Part shown: positions 1 through 7,393 of the stretch, piece after piece
Layout: every line of letters begins with the position of its first letter
Numbering within the stretch: the stretch's first letter is position 1
Source: Porticoccaceae bacterium
Lineage (GTDB): Bacteria > Pseudomonadota > Gammaproteobacteria > Pseudomonadales > Porticoccaceae
Reading direction: 5' to 3'
Assembly (NCBI GenBank): GCA_017858295.1
Contig: JAFMBU010000070.1
Coordinates: forward strand, 1-8,039
Length of the DNA stretch: 8,039 nt
Program-made: the position numbers and the translations under genes
The notes under the pieces: model-generated
Database searches by the model: none
The model's input: the letters and a program-made list of their open reading frames with translations, nothing else
Told to the model about the DNA's origin: nothing

Positions 1-689
1 AGCCATGTGGGTGCGCTGACCGGTGAGGGCAGGCTGACTAGATCTGAGAGTTGCTCGAAGCGTTGAACGGCGCTGAGCTGAGTATTGGCGGTGAGGCTGG
101 CCCAGAGATCGGGCATTGAGTCGCTGGCTACTATGCCGTCGGCGAGATCTGCTGCAAGGGCGTCGCTGCCGATTAACATCTGGCCGGTAAGGGCGAGGTA
201 TTCCCCTAGATGACCCGGCGTGCGGCTGAGAAAGAAACCGCCACCCACATCCGGGAATAGGCCGATATTGGTTTCAGGCATGGCCATTTTGGTACGTTCG
301 CTAACGATGCGCAGATCGGCGCCCTGGGCCAGGCCCATGCCACCGCCCATAATCACGCCATCCATAAAGGCGGCGTAGGGTTTGGGGTAGCTGTAGAGCA
401 GGTTGTTAAGGCTGTATTCCTCGGTAAAAAAGTCTTCCAACGCTGGGTCCTTGGCAATGGCGGCGTCGTGAAAAAAGCGGATATCACCGCCGGCACAGAA
501 AGCGCCAAATACGCCGCGTTTGTTGCTGCCGCGGATGGCGACGACTTCAACGCTGGGATCATCGCGCCAGTCTGTGAACACTTTGGTCAGGTCGATAACC
601 ATCTGCAGCGACAGGGCATTTAGAGCTTCGGGGCGGTTTAGGGTGATAAGGCCGACGCCAGCAATGATTTCGCTTTGAATTTGGCTCAA
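1..689 (-). CDS. 3-hydroxyisobutyryl-CoA hydrolase / enoyl-CoA hydratase family protein, N-terminal part (runs off left edge)
   Basis: I translated 229 codons without a stop; the gene continues past position 1. The product belongs to the crotonase fold. Seen in order: an N-terminal GLITLNRPEALNAL segment (residues 13-26), the CoA/oxyanion-hole region CAGGDIRFF (65-73), KPYAAFMDGVIMGGGMGLAQG (103-123 with G115-G117), and MPETNIGLFPDVGGGFF (137-153). The last motif, with E139 and D147 and the GLFPDVGGG run, is characteristic of 3-hydroxyisobutyryl-CoA hydrolase (HIBCH, valine catabolism) rather than a generic hydratase, although several HIBCH-like proteins are annotated as enoyl-CoA hydratases. 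The family is usually about 340-380 residues, so about a third is missing. The start is TTG at 689-687: an in-frame TAA lies seven codons upstream, no ATG lies between, and the first internal ATG (codon 30) would remove conserved sequence. It follows the terminator of the retinal operon and is probably a separate, unrelated transcription unit. Confidence 0.9.
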   Translation of the reverse strand, partial: MSQIQSEIIAGVGLITLNRPEALNALSLQMVIDLTKVFTDWRDDPSVEVVAIRGSNKRGVFGAFCAGGDIRFFHDAAIAKDPALEDFFTEEYSLNNLLYSYPKPYAAFMDGVIMGGGMGLAQGADLRIVSERTKMAMPETNIGLFPDVGGGFFLSRTPGHLGEYLALTGQMLIGSDALAADLADGIVASDSMPDLWASLTANTQLSAVQRFEQLSDLVSLPSPVSAPTW

Positions 690-696
690 GTGGAAA

Positions 697-704
697 TTCT
701 CCTT
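697..704 (-). promoter_or_regulatory. Shine-Dalgarno supporting a TTG start
   Basis: The minus strand reads AAGGAGAA, a near-perfect Shine-Dalgarno, with AGGAG ending 9 bases before the TTG at 689-687. Together with the upstream in-frame stop and the conserved N-terminal sequence, this fixes TTG as the start of the HIBCH-like gene. Confidence 0.8.
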
Positions 705-724
705 CTGATGTTAATAACAGCAGC

Positions 725-763
725 AAAAAACAAAGCCGCCCAATAGTGACCTATTGAGCGGCT
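725..763 (-). terminator. Intrinsic terminator closing the crt-blh-fni operon
   Basis: Arms 734-746 and 751-763 form a 13-bp stem with a 4-base loop. Read on the minus strand, the stem is AGCCGCTCAATAG paired with CTATTGGGCGGCT. The only non-Watson-Crick position (740/757) is a G-U wobble in minus-strand RNA but a C-A mismatch in plus-strand RNA, so the structure is directional. It is followed by the U-rich tract TTGTTTTTT (minus strand). It begins about 60 bases after the fni stop and about 36 bases before the TTG of the next gene. This is a textbook rho-independent terminator. Confidence 0.88.
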
Positions 764-822
764 AGATATAATTTAGCAGCGGCTAGTTTAAACGCTTGGG
801 AAATCCGCAGCTAGCTCTGTTT

Positions 823-1830
823 TTACATTGGCAGCAGAGGGGCTGATTGCAGCTTTTTCAGGTTGGCACTGCCGGTTAAAAACATTGCCCAGCGCAGTTG
901 TTCGCGAAGGATTTCAATTCTTTCAATCACCGCCTCGGTGGATTCTAGAGCGGGCTGTAAGAAGGGTTGCGCCATGGCGCTCATATTGGCACCGAGACGC
1001 AGACTGCGGGCAATGTCCAGCCCGTTGCGCAGGCCGCCGGAGGCGATTAAGCCCAGTTGGCTGGACTGGCTCCGTACACGTGGAATCAGCTGCGCGGTGT
1101 TCATACCCCAGTCGACAAAGGGCGCGGCGATTTGCTGTTCGCGGGTTTGTTCGATGCGGGCACTTTCGATGCTGGCCCAGCTGGTGCCGCCGCGGCCAGC
1201 GATTTCGATCCAGCTGACGCCCACATCGATTAGGCGCTGGGCAGAGCTAGGGCCTATACCTGAACCCACTTCTTTGACAATTACTGGCACGCTTAGGGTG
1301 GCGCAACATTCTTCGATGGCGTCGAGCACGCCGCGCCAGTCGCGATCGCCGTTGGGTTGCACCAGTTCTTGCAGTGGATTGAGATGAATAATCATGGCGT
1401 TGGCTTCGACACTGTCCACGGCGCGCTGTGCTAATTCGACCCCATGTTGCTGCAATTGGGTGCCGCCAAGATTGCCCAGCAGAATCGCCTTGGGCGCCCA
1501 GCGGCGGACATCCTGGGCAAGGCCTTCCTGCAGCGCAGCGCGCTGTGAACCCAGTGCCATGGGAATCTGTGCTTGCTCAGCGGCTTCCGCAAGATGACGA
1601 TTGATGGTTTCGCCGTGTTCACAGCCACCGGTCATGGCGCCAATAATCAGTGGCGCAGAGCAGTATTGATCCAGAAATACCCTGGAGCAGTCCACGTCAC
1701 TGACCCGTAGTTCTGGCACCGCGCTGTGTTCGAATTGAATACGATCAAAACCGGCCGATGTTGCAGCTTGGTGTTCGGCTTGCAGTGCCAAATTAATATG
1801 GTCGGCTTTGCGCTGGCTAATGTCCGTCAT
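823..1830 (-). CDS. fni: Type 2 isopentenyl-diphosphate delta-isomerase (FMN-dependent)
   Basis: This gene encodes 335 residues, normal for the family. It interconverts IPP and DMAPP and so supplies the starter for GGPP synthesis by CrtE. Motifs seen: QRKADHI near the N-terminus (6-12), APLIIGAMTGG (59-69), GSQRAAL (94-100), GNLGG (119-123), HLNPLQELVQPNGDRDW (149-165) with Q154 and the likely Mg-binding E155, VIVKEVGSGIG (183-193) with K186, EIAGRGGTSWASIE, and a C-terminal phosphate-binding part with IASGGLRNG and LGANMSAMAQPFL. These match the FMN-binding TIM-barrel type 2 enzyme, not the unrelated metal-dependent type 1 enzyme. The ATG at 1830-1828 lies one base after the blh stop. An upstream in-frame TTG at 1869 exists, but its 13-residue extension lies wholly inside blh, whereas QRKADHI is normally near the N-terminus. 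It is the last gene of the operon. The symbol idi2 is an equal alternative. Confidence 0.93.
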   Translation of the reverse strand: MTDISQRKADHINLALQAEHQAATSAGFDRIQFEHSAVPELRVSDVDCSRVFLDQYCSAPLIIGAMTGGCEHGETINRHLAEAAEQAQIPMALGSQRAALQEGLAQDVRRWAPKAILLGNLGGTQLQQHGVELAQRAVDSVEANAMIIHLNPLQELVQPNGDRDWRGVLDAIEECCATLSVPVIVKEVGSGIGPSSAQRLIDVGVSWIEIAGRGGTSWASIESARIEQTREQQIAAPFVDWGMNTAQLIPRVRSQSSQLGLIASGGLRNGLDIARSLRLGANMSAMAQPFLQPALESTEAVIERIEILREQLRWAMFLTGSANLKKLQSAPLLPM

Positions 1831-1831
1831 G

Positions 1832-2683
1832 TTATTGCTCTTCTGCTTGTTGGCCGTGAATAAAATCAACTAGCACCATATGGGGCACTGTAAGTGCGGC
1901 CAGGCCGATAAAGGTCAGCTGTAAAAGCGCCGGTGTTATGGCTGTTACGGATGTGGGGGCACTGTTGGTCTGGAATACCAGATAAACCCCTGCGGCTGCA
2001 TAGGCCAGTAGGCTATAGGCCACAGCCTCAGAGGCGCTGTGTCGACGCTGATCTGGGGCAATACTGCGCCAGATACGCTGCATATGACTGCGGCTGTGCC
2101 AGAGGCAAAAATACAGGGCAAAACTCACCAGGGGTGGCAGCAGATAGGCTAATACAATCAGTACAGCCAAACTGAATAGTGATTTGCGCCAGCGCGGTTG
2201 ATAGATGCTGTAGATCAGATAGGCAAAGAGACTGGCAGCCCAGGGTAATCGCAGCTGATCAATCTGATTGAGCAGCCAGAGGCTATTCTCGGCCCCCACC
2301 AATACTGCAAACAACGGCTCTACATCCGCGCTTTGCAAAACCGGTATGCCGATCACCACTAGGCCGCCATGGGCAATCAGGGGAAGCCAGGCGTCTCTTG
2401 ATGAGGGCGAGCTTATATGACGAATATCGCTGCTGCCAAAGTGCAGTGCTGAGATGCCCAAGAAAAATATCAGGCTGGGCAGCGGGTAGAGCCACCAGAG
2501 GCCAGCGACACTGGCTGCCAGAAGTAAATAAATAATATGAAAGAGCACCCATGGCAGCATGCCGCTGGGCCAGCCGACCCGTCTTGCCACTGCGCCATCG
2601 AGTCCCCCGTGGGGCACGCCGATTAGCAGGATCGCCGCTATCGCCATCAGGGATGCATTGGATAATAGGGCTAAGTCAGGCAC
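1832..2683 (-). CDS. blh: Beta-carotene 15,15'-dioxygenase, Brp/Blh family (retinal-forming)
   Basis: This gene encodes 283 residues of a polytopic inner-membrane protein; most of the sequence is hydrophobic segments with Trp/Tyr/Leu-rich stretches. The family cleaves beta-carotene centrally with O2 to give two all-trans retinals, using a His-coordinated iron. Family histidines seen: H25 in GVPHGGLDGAVA, H81 in ALHFGSSD, and H196/H200 in WHSRSHM, plus a C-terminal VPHMVLVDF segment. The start is GTG at 2683-2681: an in-frame TGA lies five codons upstream, a weak TGAGG sits 10 bases before it, and the next Met (codon 13) lies close to the conserved PHGG motif with no Shine-Dalgarno. It overlaps the end of crtY by 8 bases, so translation is probably coupled. 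Its place between crtY and fni, in an operon behind a rhodopsin, supports chromophore supply. Confidence 0.93.
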   Translation of the reverse strand: MPDLALLSNASLMAIAAILLIGVPHGGLDGAVARRVGWPSGMLPWVLFHIIYLLLAASVAGLWWLYPLPSLIFFLGISALHFGSSDIRHISSPSSRDAWLPLIAHGGLVVIGIPVLQSADVEPLFAVLVGAENSLWLLNQIDQLRLPWAASLFAYLIYSIYQPRWRKSLFSLAVLIVLAYLLPPLVSFALYFCLWHSRSHMQRIWRSIAPDQRRHSASEAVAYSLLAYAAAGVYLVFQTNSAPTSVTAITPALLQLTFIGLAALTVPHMVLVDFIHGQQAEEQ

Positions 2684-3851
2684 TTTTATGTTGCCTCAGA
2701 AACCATTTTAAAATCTGTTTCGCGGTTTGTTTTACTGATTCTTTTAAAAAAGGACCTTTAGGCATGGCGGCTATCACTCGCAGCCAATCGTTGGCCGTGG
2801 CCTGGCCAAGCATAAAGCGGGCAAATTGGTCGCCATTGAGCGCTTGAGCCATGCGCATATACAGTGACACGGCGAGCTCTGGTCGGCTGAGCAAAACACC
2901 ATTAAATATTTTATCCATGACCGTGAGCCGACTGGATATAGGTGTTGGAACCGCCATATTACCCTGAGCAATTCCCGCTGCCAGCTGGCTTATCTGCTGT
3001 TGAATATGCTGAAAGGCATAGCCCGATGAGCGCCGTACAGCACCACTGGCGGCGCCTATCGAAGCGATGGAGGCCATGCCATCGGACACTGGAGATGCAG
3101 AGTCGGCAATCAACGTATCCATGGGAATCACCCCGGTTTCTTCGCAGATAACCTCGGCGACTTCAATGTTATTGTCTCGCAGCCACCGCTCAATGGCATC
3201 GCGATACCAGGTTTGGGGTTGAAGCTCAGCGGAAATTAAGGTCGATTCAATCAACATATGATGATCAGAAAAGGGCAGCGCATAGATAAAGTGCAGCCCT
3301 CGTGATTGGTCGACACGAAAGTCCATCAAAGTGGCCATGTCTGGATCGTCGATTGGCTCTTTGGTGTGGATATGCCAGCCGAGAAAATGCTGGCGTAAAC
3401 CATCCTCAGCGATTTTAGGCGGGCGACTGTCATAGACCGTTTTGGCGCTGTAGCGGCCTTTTTCAGTCTCAATAATGGTTTTATGCTGTTGTGAGTGCAG
3501 AGCCTTAACTGAGTCTTCAATTAGGCTTACAGGATCGCGCAACTGTGCCGCACGATCGATTAGATAATCTGCTGAACTAAGACTTAGGTAGCTGTATTGA
3601 TTGCTACTGTGGACCACTCGGCTTGTGTTATCGATCAGCTGCCAGCGGCGCCAGCGACCTTTTACTGAATGAGATAGTTGCTCAGTTTGTTGCTCCAGAG
3701 CCCAGAGTCCCCAGCTGCAGTCGCGCTGTTGCGTGGTCTGAGGTTCAATCACCACCGTGCTCGGCGGATTATCCTGAGCGGCAAGCTGTGCTGCTAGACT
3801 GAGCCCAGCATTGCCGCCGCCAATAATAGCGATATCAAATTCAGTCGACAC
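2676..3851 (-). CDS. crtY: Lycopene beta-cyclase
   Basis: This gene encodes 391 residues, typical of bacterial CrtY. It converts lycopene to beta-carotene, the substrate of Blh. Seen: an N-terminal Rossmann FAD/NAD(P) site DIAIIGGGNAGLSLA (6-20), CSWGLW, the CrtY signature YDSRPP, a central GLHFIYALPFSDHHMLIES-type segment, ETGVIPM, and near the C-terminal third GAASGAVRRSSGYAF. The start is GTG at 3851-3849, preceded by AAAGGGG at 3865-3859 with a 7-base spacer; an in-frame TAG two codons upstream excludes a longer form. It overlaps the crtB end by 11 bases. The last ~27 residues are lysine-rich and encoded by locally AT-rich DNA. The protein lacks obvious membrane spans and is probably membrane-associated. 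Confidence 0.94.
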   Translation of the reverse strand: MSTEFDIAIIGGGNAGLSLAAQLAAQDNPPSTVVIEPQTTQQRDCSWGLWALEQQTEQLSHSVKGRWRRWQLIDNTSRVVHSSNQYSYLSLSSADYLIDRAAQLRDPVSLIEDSVKALHSQQHKTIIETEKGRYSAKTVYDSRPPKIAEDGLRQHFLGWHIHTKEPIDDPDMATLMDFRVDQSRGLHFIYALPFSDHHMLIESTLISAELQPQTWYRDAIERWLRDNNIEVAEVICEETGVIPMDTLIADSASPVSDGMASIASIGAASGAVRRSSGYAFQHIQQQISQLAAGIAQGNMAVPTPISSRLTVMDKIFNGVLLSRPELAVSLYMRMAQALNGDQFARFMLGQATANDWLRVIAAMPKGPFLKESVKQTAKQILKWFLRQHKSA

Positions 3852-4752
3852 CGGCTAGCCCCTTTAAATCTCTGTGCAGAGTAGCCTCATGTTGAGGTAC
3901 TTTTTTCAGCGCCATCCCCGATATCAGGTCACCCAGACTAGTGATACTCAGGCGCGCTTTGGTGATCTTATTCACCACGGTGCGACCACGCCACCACTGC
4001 AGTCCACCGCGCTTGAGCTGACGGCCAATCTGACCGTAGACCCGCAGTGCCACAATAATTGAGAATCTGCTGCGCCAGGGTAACAGATGAATGCCAACCA
4101 GAGCGCTGGCGTAGTAGCGATCGGCTAACTCTAATAGCCGATTGATCGCCGCAGCCACCGGCAAGTGGCAGTCGTTAGCGGCGTTGGCAATAGTTTCTGG
4201 GCTAAGTGGGGCATCAAACCAGTTGGCAGGCAGATAGCGGCGATCCATCTTGGCATCTTCGAGCACATCCCGGGCAATATTGGTCAGTTGCATGGCAACC
4301 CCCAGATCAATGGCAAATGCGTCGGCGCGGGCATGTTGACAGTTGAGCACTCGGCACATCATTAGCCCAACTGTGCCAGCCACGGCATGGCAGTAACGCA
4401 GCAGCTCTGCTTCTGTTTCCAGTGCGGTGGGGTGTTGGTCTCGGAGCATGCCGTCGAGCAATTCTCCAGCTGCCTTGAGGGGGATATTGGCTTCCCTGGC
4501 TAGAACAATAAACGCCTCCAGCTCGGGAATGGTTGCCACAGCAGAATGTTGAGGGTCGCTTAGTCCGGCGCGAATATCTTCCAGAGAGTCGAGTCGGTGG
4601 GGTAGGTCGCCATCGGCTAGATCATCGACAAAGCGGCAGAATTGATAGAGACGTGCGGCGCGATCGGCTAACTCGGAGCCAAGGAACAGGCTGGCCCAAT
4701 AGAATGATTTACCATTTCGAGCGAGAACCTGCTTGGCCTGGGAGTTTTCCAT
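3841..4752 (-). CDS. crtB: Phytoene synthase
   Basis: This gene encodes 303 residues, typical for the family. It condenses two geranylgeranyl diphosphates head-to-head into 15-cis-phytoene. The squalene/phytoene synthase signatures are intact: KSFYWASLFL (15-24), the first Asp-rich motif with D43, D44 and D47 in RFVDDLADGD, RYCHAVAGTVGLMM (119-132), and the second Asp-rich motif with D162 and D166 in NIARDVLEDA followed by RRYLP. The ATG at 4752-4750 begins 3 bases after the crtI stop; GCGGA about 7 bases upstream is a poor Shine-Dalgarno, so translation probably depends on ribosomes arriving from crtI. Confidence 0.95.
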   Translation of the reverse strand: MENSQAKQVLARNGKSFYWASLFLGSELADRAARLYQFCRFVDDLADGDLPHRLDSLEDIRAGLSDPQHSAVATIPELEAFIVLAREANIPLKAAGELLDGMLRDQHPTALETEAELLRYCHAVAGTVGLMMCRVLNCQHARADAFAIDLGVAMQLTNIARDVLEDAKMDRRYLPANWFDAPLSPETIANAANDCHLPVAAAINRLLELADRYYASALVGIHLLPWRSRFSIIVALRVYGQIGRQLKRGGLQWWRGRTVVNKITKARLSITSLGDLISGMALKKVPQHEATLHRDLKGLAGVD

Positions 4753-4755
4753 GGA

Positions 4756-6258
4756 TTATCCGCCGGAACCTACCTCGACCCCGGTCAGTAACTCTTCAAC
4801 CACTTTGGCCGAGCTGACTACGCCCGGCAGTCCAGCGCCCGGGTGAGTGCCGGCACCGACAAAGTAAAGGTTAGAGATGGCGCGGTCGCGATTGTGAAAA
4901 CGAAACCAGGCGGACTGAGTAAGGCGCGGTTCGATGGAAAATCCGGCACCGTGCATAGAGCGATAGTCCTTGGCGAAATCTTCTGGAGTCATCCAAAACA
5001 CTTCTTCGATCACCGAGGACAGGTCTGGCAAGATGGTTTCTTCCAGCGATTGCACAATGCGGTCGCGCAATTTCGGCCCTTCGGTTTCCCAGTTCACATC
5101 GCCGAGTAGATTGGGTACTGGGCAGAGCACATAAAACGATTCACAGCCCTCAGGGGCAAAACTGGTATCTGTGGCCGTGGGTCTGTGAACATAGAGGGAA
5201 TAATCTTCGCTCATGGTTTTGTGATCAAAGATCTCAGTGAGCAATTCTTTAAACCGCGGTCCCATCCAAATGCTGTGGTGGGCGACATCGGGGTAGAGTT
5301 TGCGGGTGCCGAAATAGAGCACATAGAGGCCCATGGAATACTGTTTTTTGATGGTTGGCATACTGAAGGTTTTTTTCGCCGGCAGCAGATGCTTGTAACA
5401 GGTCTCGGGATCGCCGCCAAACACCACTAGATCCGCGTCTAAGGTTTCCCCTGAGTTCAGTCGCACACCGGTGGCACGTTTGCCGTCGAGAATAATCTCA
5501 TCAACATCTGCCCCCATTTGTAGCTCGATGCCCTGACGCTCCATCAGCTTGCCCAATTCTTCCACCAGCTTGCCGGTGCCGCCCATGCAAAAGAACACAC
5601 CCCAGCGCCGCTCGAGATAGTGGATCAGTGTGTAAATCGCGGTGGTTTTGAAGGGATTGCCGCCCACTAATAGGGGGTGAATCGAAAACGCCTGACGAAT
5701 CAGTGGATGCTTGAGGTGACTGTTGACCATCTGCGACACACTGCGATAGCACTTCAACATCAGCAGTGCCGGAATCTGTTTGACCATATCCCAGACTCGG
5801 GTGAAGGGGCGGTGCACCAGCTCTTTAAAACCCACATCATAAACCCGCTTGGATTTCTCCAGCAGCTTTAGATAGCCATCGGCATCGTCAGGATTAAAGC
5901 GGCGGATTTCGGTAAGAGTATCTTCAATGGAGGCGCGATAATCGAACTGGCTGCCATCGGCAAAGTGAAAGCGGTAAAAGGGATCTAGGGGCACAAACTG
6001 CAGATGATCTTCGAGTTTTTCATCGAACAACTCAAACAGCTCATCAAACAAAAAAGGTGCGGTAATAACCGTGGGGCCCGCGTCGTGGCGATAGCCGCCG
6101 CGCTCAAACACCTGGGCGCGACCACCGAGGCTTTGCAGCCGTTCTAATAAAGTAACTTGGTAGCCGAGTTTACGTAATCTGAGTGCTGTGGCTATTCCGG
6201 CAAATCCTGCTCCGATGACTACTGCTCTTTGAGCGTCCTGCTGTGCGGTTTGTGTCAA
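4756..6258 (-). CDS. crtI: Phytoene desaturase (lycopene-forming type)
   Basis: This gene encodes 500 residues, as expected for bacterial CrtI. It is an FAD-dependent enzyme that desaturates and isomerises phytoene, most likely to lycopene given the downstream CrtY. Seen: N-terminal dinucleotide site AVVIGAGFAGIATALRLR (12-29), then LLERLQSLGGRAQVFERGG and HDAGPTVITAP, a middle FFCMGGTGKLVEEL segment, and the C-terminal CrtI signature NLYFVGAGTHPGAGLPGV with SAKVVEELL. The start is TTG at 6258-6256, overlapping the crtE TGA as TTGA, with AAGGG 8 bases upstream. No ATG is available before the FAD motif. The number of desaturation steps cannot be read from sequence alone. Confidence 0.95.
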   Translation of the reverse strand: MTQTAQQDAQRAVVIGAGFAGIATALRLRKLGYQVTLLERLQSLGGRAQVFERGGYRHDAGPTVITAPFLFDELFELFDEKLEDHLQFVPLDPFYRFHFADGSQFDYRASIEDTLTEIRRFNPDDADGYLKLLEKSKRVYDVGFKELVHRPFTRVWDMVKQIPALLMLKCYRSVSQMVNSHLKHPLIRQAFSIHPLLVGGNPFKTTAIYTLIHYLERRWGVFFCMGGTGKLVEELGKLMERQGIELQMGADVDEIILDGKRATGVRLNSGETLDADLVVFGGDPETCYKHLLPAKKTFSMPTIKKQYSMGLYVLYFGTRKLYPDVAHHSIWMGPRFKELLTEIFDHKTMSEDYSLYVHRPTATDTSFAPEGCESFYVLCPVPNLLGDVNWETEGPKLRDRIVQSLEETILPDLSSVIEEVFWMTPEDFAKDYRSMHGAGFSIEPRLTQSAWFRFHNRDRAISNLYFVGAGTHPGAGLPGVVSSAKVVEELLTGVEVGSGG

Positions 6259-7274
6259 GCGATCTGCCCTTGGTGTTTGATAATGTTAGTGTTGGTGGTC
6301 ATTTTTTTAACCGAGGCAACGAGCCCGGCGGTAACAGATTGCAGCTGTGGCGGTACAGATAAAACCAGTAACTCCGCTTGCAGCAACCAGTAATCAACCG
6401 ATTGGTTGGCCTGCAAAATCACATCACTAGAGGCTATGCGCTTCTGCCAGTGACTCAGTTTACTCAGGTCATCAGACTGATACCAGAGATTGAAGTCATC
6501 GGCACTTGGACCCTGTTGAGCGAAAAGGCTAACCACTAAATTGGGTTTGCGGCCGTCGAGGTCACTGGAACGGCGGCTTGAAGGAATAATATCGTCTATA
6601 TCGTTGCGCCCCTGATAGGCTAGGCCACAAAATCCGACGAGTTTCTCAAGGCATTGCAGTTCTGTATTGAGCTTTTCGTTGTGTTCCGCATTTAGGCCTG
6701 CAGCAATTGCAGCGCCCTTGATTGGAGCAATTAAGAGCGGCGCGGTTTTGCCTTTGGCAATGCGCTGCCAGTCTTCTATGTCAGCGCATTCACGCTGGGT
6801 AATATCTGAAATCTGGCCACTGCACGTCTCCTGCATCGCCTGAGCTAACAGGGTCACCAGTTTGCCTCCCTGAAGGGAGTTTCTGGCGCCGAGCTCGAAG
6901 GCTTTAGCCACCATCCAATCGCCGAGACAGAGTGCCATATCAGCGCCGAAATGCTGATGGATACTCTCCTGCCCGCGTCTGTGGGTACTGGCGTCGCTGA
7001 TATCGTCGTGTATCAGTGAGGCATTGTGCAGCAGCTCGCAAGCGGCAGCCCAATGTAGATTGTCTTGTGGATTTAGACCTAGTGATAGACCACTGGTCAG
7101 CGCAAGTTGCGCACGGAATGACTTGCCTGGATTTTGAAAGTGGTAGCGAGCGGCTGGTGCAAGAGTGCTCTGGGCATCTGGCATCTCACGCTTATAGAGA
7201 AGCTCTAGCTCTGCTAAACCCTTTAATCCGACGGTATTCGCTGTCGATGTTTTATTGAACTGTGCTGGGGACAT
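6255..7274 (-). CDS. crtE: Geranylgeranyl diphosphate synthase (polyprenyl synthetase family)
   Basis: This gene encodes 339 residues. It elongates DMAPP/FPP with IPP to GGPP, the CrtB substrate. Seen: PGKSFRAQL (49-57), the equivalent of the GKRxRP region; the first Asp-rich motif LIHDDISDAS (D90, D91, D94), followed by HRRG (98-101); GADMALCLGDW (110-120); GKTAPLL (175-181); and the second Asp-rich region YQGRNDIDDI (220-229). That region reads N224-D225-x-x-D228, so the usual first Asp is Asn. The ATG at 7274-7272 has AAGGG at 7287-7283, 8 bases upstream. It is the first gene of the tightly packed biosynthetic block, separated from the rhodopsin by a 166-base gap with a hairpin. Product length (C20) is inferred from pathway context. 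Confidence 0.93.
   Translation of the reverse strand: MSPAQFNKTSTANTVGLKGLAELELLYKREMPDAQSTLAPAARYHFQNPGKSFRAQLALTSGLSLGLNPQDNLHWAAACELLHNASLIHDDISDASTHRRGQESIHQHFGADMALCLGDWMVAKAFELGARNSLQGGKLVTLLAQAMQETCSGQISDITQRECADIEDWQRIAKGKTAPLLIAPIKGAAIAAGLNAEHNEKLNTELQCLEKLVGFCGLAYQGRNDIDDIIPSSRRSSDLDGRKPNLVVSLFAQQGPSADDFNLWYQSDDLSKLSHWQKRIASSDVILQANQSVDYWLLQAELLVLSVPPQLQSVTAGLVASVKKMTTNTNIIKHQGQIA
6267..6271 (-). promoter_or_regulatory. Shine-Dalgarno supporting the TTG start of crtI
   Basis: The minus strand reads AAGGG, ending 8 bases before the TTG at 6258-6256 and lying inside the last crtE codons. The TTG shares its last two bases with the crtE TGA (TTGA), the same geometry as an ATGA coupling site. 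Confidence 0.6.
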
Positions 7275-7293
7275 TGTCAGTACCCTTATAATT

Positions 7294-7320
7294 TTTATAT
7301 GCAGTTACTTATGTTGTAAC
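7294..7320 (-). promoter_or_regulatory. Weak promoter candidate for crtE operon
   Basis: On the minus strand a -10-like TATAAA (7299-7294) is preceded by GTTACA (7320-7315), four of six matches to the -35 consensus, with a short 15-base spacer. Transcription would begin near 7287, leaving only about 13 bases before the ATG and starting at the Shine-Dalgarno itself. The surrounding gap is clearly AT-rich compared with the genes. The alternative is that crtE is reached only by read-through from the rhodopsin promoter. Confidence 0.25.
7304..7320. repeat. Short inverted repeat GTTAC-N7-GTAAC upstream of crtE
   Basis: GTTAC at 7304-7308 and GTAAC at 7316-7320 are a perfect inverted pair around a 7-base spacer. 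It overlaps the promoter candidate and lies 30-46 bases upstream of the crtE ATG. The position suits an operator, but five-base arms can arise by chance in AT-rich DNA. Confidence 0.3.
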
Positions 7321-7393
7321 CTAATTGTTTTAACTGTTCTATTTGATCTTGACTCTCGGCTCTTGGCTGTCGTGAGTCTGTGTGGCAGAGAGA

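Noticed and set aside
353..562. Small minus-strand reading frame of 69 residues
   Set aside because: It is out of frame inside the HIBCH-like gene, whose own frame shows clear crotonase motifs; the small frame has low-complexity Pro/Thr/Ala content and no recognisable domain.
764..822. Imperfect inverted repeat (TAGCTGCGG / CCGCTGCTA on the minus strand) and a repeated CTAGCCGCT between fni and the terminator
   Set aside because: The arms are short with a central mismatch and a long loop, and much weaker than the adjacent terminator; this is probably chance similarity.
828..1597. Several plus-strand reading frames opposite fni, and similar ones opposite blh, crtY, crtB, crtI and crtE
   Set aside because: All are antisense to intact conserved genes, are rich in Arg/Cys/Ser/Trp as expected from reverse-complement codons, and have no family motifs.
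1831..1869. Longer fni reading frame starting with TTG at 1869
   Set aside because: The extra 13 residues lie entirely inside the blh coding sequence and do not look like the family N-terminus; the ATG at 1830 sits one base after the blh stop, as expected in this packed operon.
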